This document shows, one piece after another, positions 15,642 to 17,192 of a DNA stretch of 17,192 nt (position 1 is its first letter; each line of letters opens with the position of its first letter). Where the stretch lies: the NCBI GenBank assembly GCA_039927975.1, contig JBDSTZ010000172.1, positions 1-17,192 on the forward strand, in the 5' to 3' direction. Position numbers and translations under genes: made by a program. The stretch is from JBDSTZ01 sp039927975 (GTDB taxonomy: Bacteria; Pseudomonadota; Gammaproteobacteria; Burkholderiales; Burkholderiaceae_D). The notes beneath the pieces are model-generated. The model had not been told where the DNA came from, searched no databases, and saw only the letters and a list, made by a program, of their open reading frames with translations.

Positions 15642-15734
15642 ACAACCGGTTGTCGCTCGCGCCCCGCCCTGGCTGCGATGTCTGTTTCGGCAAGGCCCTT
15701 GCCACGCCCCGTATCGATTCGGTTATCCGATACG
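15642..15734. promoter_or_regulatory. Cluster of three inverted repeats between the P450 and arabinanase genes
   Basis: ACAACCGGTTGT (15642-15653) is a perfect 12-bp palindrome with the AACCGGTT core seen in some LacI-family operators. GGCAAG and CTTGCC (15689-15703) form a stem with a GCC loop. CGTATCG (15710-15716) and CGATACG (15728-15734) are perfect arms 11 bp apart. All lie in the divergent intergenic region, so they could control either gene. No clear promoter hexamers were assigned. Confidence 0.45.
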
Positions 15735-15830
15735 CGAACCGGCATTGATTACGCCGATTATATGATTAGCGCGGTCGCCTGTTAGCGCCTAGTCTGATGA
15801 CTCGACCTATAAAAAACACAGGAGACGATC

Positions 15831-16805
15831 ATGACAACAATCACGGCAGTACCGGCTCACGAAGCACACGTAGAAGCTGGCCAGTCGCGCAAATGGAAGG
15901 TATTGGGCGCCCTCGCGCTCACCTGCTTGATGGCGGCCGGCACAGCGTCAGCGGCCACCTGGACGCTGAGCGGCGCGATCGGCACCCACGATCCCGGCAT
16001 CACCAAGGAAAGCATCTGGTGGATTGGCGAAACCAGCACCGCAGGCGGCATCGCCATTAAGTATTCCGGCGACGGCAAGGCCTGGACCCAGGGCACGCCG
16101 ATTTTCGGCGGCGGCCTGTCGTGGTGGGGCGCATACAACGGCAATACCAAGAGCACCTGGGCGCCGGACATTTCGCGCTTCAATAACAAGACCAATGTGT
16201 TTTACGCCGTCTCGACATTCGGTTCGACCAAGTCCGCAATCGGCCTGGCCCAAGCAACGTCGATGGCGGCCGGCGACTGGGTCGACAAAGGCATCGTCGT
16301 GTCGTCGGTGGCCGGCGCCAGCGTCAACGCGATCGATCCCTCGTTTGTCACCAGCGCCTCCGGCACCCCTTTCCTGACCTACGGATCATGGGGCAACGGT
16401 ATTTACATCACCCAGCTTGACAGCACCACGCTCAAACCGACCGGCAATGCGTATCGTATCGCCACGGCCAGCGGTGGTCTGGAGGGCGCCAATATCGTCC
16501 GCAGCGGCAGCTATTACTACCTGTTCGCGTCCAAAGGACTGTGCTGCAAGGGCGCCGACAGCACCTACTACATCGTGTACGGACGCTCGACCAGCATCAC
16601 CGGTCCTTACCTGGACAAGAACGGCGTCGACATGAAGAACGGCGGCGGCACGGTGTTTGAAGGATCCGACACCAACTACGCCGGATCGGGCGGCCAGTCG
16701 GTGGCCAACGGCGTGATCGCGCGGCACCGCTACGCCAGGTCGAACGGCGCCAGCATCCTGTTCATCAGCGACATCAGCTTCGCCAGCGGCTGGCCCAGCT
16801 TCTGA
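15831..16805 (+). CDS. Secreted GH43 arabinan endo-1,5-alpha-L-arabinanase-like protein
   Basis: A 324-residue exported enzyme expected to cut the alpha-1,5-arabinan backbone of pectin side chains. The signal peptide has an unusually long first part of about 20 residues before KWKVLGALALTCLMAAGTASA, with cleavage after about residue 41. The catalytic triad of GH43 is visible: Asp54 (THDPGI), Asp169 (AIDPSF) and Glu218 (GLEGANIV). Other typical stretches are STWAPDISRF, FLTYGSWGNGIY, KGADSTYYIVYGRS and the closing ISDISFASGWPSF. The start is supported by GGAGA 7 nt upstream. It has its own intergenic region with palindromes and a strong terminator, so it is transcribed alone. It complements the pectinase operon. 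Confidence 0.9.
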   Translation: MTTITAVPAHEAHVEAGQSRKWKVLGALALTCLMAAGTASAATWTLSGAIGTHDPGITKESIWWIGETSTAGGIAIKYSGDGKAWTQGTPIFGGGLSWWGAYNGNTKSTWAPDISRFNNKTNVFYAVSTFGSTKSAIGLAQATSMAAGDWVDKGIVVSSVAGASVNAIDPSFVTSASGTPFLTYGSWGNGIYITQLDSTTLKPTGNAYRIATASGGLEGANIVRSGSYYYLFASKGLCCKGADSTYYIVYGRSTSITGPYLDKNGVDMKNGGGTVFEGSDTNYAGSGGQSVANGVIARHRYARSNGASILFISDISFASGWPSF

Positions 16806-16849
16806 TCCGGCGTGACCATTTTTAGCACGTAAACAAGGCGCGGTATTTC

Positions 16850-16902
16850 TCACGGATTCGGCCGTTTCCCCGCAAGGGAATTACCGGGTTCGTGATTTTT
16901 TT
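16850..16902 (+). terminator. Intrinsic terminator of the arabinanase gene
   Basis: A stem of about 20 pairs is formed by 16850-16869 and 16876-16895, with five G-U pairs or so and two mismatches. The outer TCACG/CGTGA and inner TTTCC/GGGAA blocks anchor it. The loop is six bases and seven T residues follow (16896-16902). It lies 45 bp after the stop codon. Confidence 0.85.
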
Positions 16903-17136
16903 ACGCACGTTTCCCTTCGCCGATCGCAGCCGCGATCGCACAAGATACCGGCCAGGCGGCCTGCCAATTGCCGTCGACACTTGAGTCGCTTCGGCACTTC
17001 CATTCACACCCGAAACGAACGCGTGTAAAGACGCGGCTCGTGTATATTTTTGATCTCAATTCGCGCAACGCCATCGGTGCTCGCTGCCGGGTTTGCGGTG
17101 GTCCGCGTGCATGCAATGCCAACCGGAGAGATCACG
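16903..17136 (+). other. Leader and promoter region of the gene at the window end
   Basis: This is the rest of the 331-bp gap after the arabinanase gene. It contains a perfect 7-bp hairpin, CGATCGC-AGCC-GCGATCG (16921-16938), with no T run after it, and CAGGC-G-GCCTG nearby. TATATT at 17043-17048 could be a -10 box, but no fitting -35 was found. GGAGAG at 17125-17130 is the ribosome site of the next gene. I see no coding frame with good codon use. Confidence 0.45.
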
Positions 17137-17192
17137 ATGAACAAGTTGACGCGGCGTTCGTTCTTCAAGGCGGCTGGCGCAGGCGCCGCCGC
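17137..17192 (+). CDS. N-terminal start of a Tat-exported protein (partial)
   Basis: The gene begins MNKLTRRSFFKAAGAGAA and runs off the window. RRSFFK is a textbook twin-arginine motif followed by the start of a weakly hydrophobic, alanine-rich region. The product would therefore be folded before export, often a cofactor enzyme or a surface hydrolase. GGAGAG stands 6 nt before the ATG, which makes the start reliable. The family cannot be named from 18 residues. Given the neighbours, another polysaccharide-active enzyme is plausible but unproven. Confidence 0.8.
   Translation, partial: MNKLTRRSFFKAAGAGAA

Overview
The window is a high-GC bacterial chromosome segment. Its coding strands have strongly G/C-biased third positions and long antisense open frames. 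Gene content (a class II xylose isomerase, an FGGY xylulokinase, a ROK regulator and several secreted plant-cell-wall hydrolases) together with CGT-C-(A/G)-TTCCCGCG-type intergenic hairpin repeats suggests a betaproteobacterium close to the Massilia/Duganella group (Oxalobacteraceae). That placement is an inference from style, not a database result.

Layout. 1-138 (+) is the 3' end of a gene whose product ends in a hydrophobic segment. 233-2005 (-) encodes a secreted thermolysin-type (M4) metalloprotease with a good intrinsic terminator at 148-181. 2199-6435 (+) is a xylose module: a ROK-family repressor (XylR type), then xylB and xylA overlapping by 8 nt. The repressor and xylB each have a strong sigma70-like promoter, and a near-perfect palindrome overlaps the -10 and start region of the xylB promoter. 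6436-6884 is a 449-bp gap with REP-like repeats, an A/C-rich tract, a strong terminator, a palindrome and two leader hairpins. 6885-12850 (+) is a pectin-degradation operon: a polygalacturonase-pectin methylesterase fusion, a second GH28 enzyme with a Tat-like signal, and a secreted GH43 enzyme coupled to it by an ATGA overlap. A REP-like double hairpin separates it from a convergent pair on the minus strand, a cytochrome P450 followed by a PQQ-type sugar dehydrogenase (15500-12933). 15831-16805 (+) is a secreted GH43 endo-arabinanase-like protein followed by a very good intrinsic terminator. The window ends inside a new gene with a twin-arginine signal (17137 onward).

How the genes may work together. 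The secreted enzymes would demethylate and cut homogalacturonan (PME, two GH28), remove pentose decorations (GH43) and open arabinan side chains (GH43 arabinanase). XylA and XylB would convert released xylose to xylulose 5-phosphate under the ROK repressor. Xylose genes next to polygalacturonases and a xylosidase/arabinofuranosidase-type GH43 make xylose-decorated pectin (xylogalacturonan) a reasonable hypothetical substrate. No transporter and no galacturonate catabolic genes are in the window.

The most interesting non-coding signals are the palindrome on the xylBA promoter, a motif shared between the xylR and xylBA upstream regions, a hairpin that covers the xylB ribosome binding site, and the structured leader of the pectinase operon. 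I see no CRISPR array, tRNA, rRNA, insertion sequence or phage gene.
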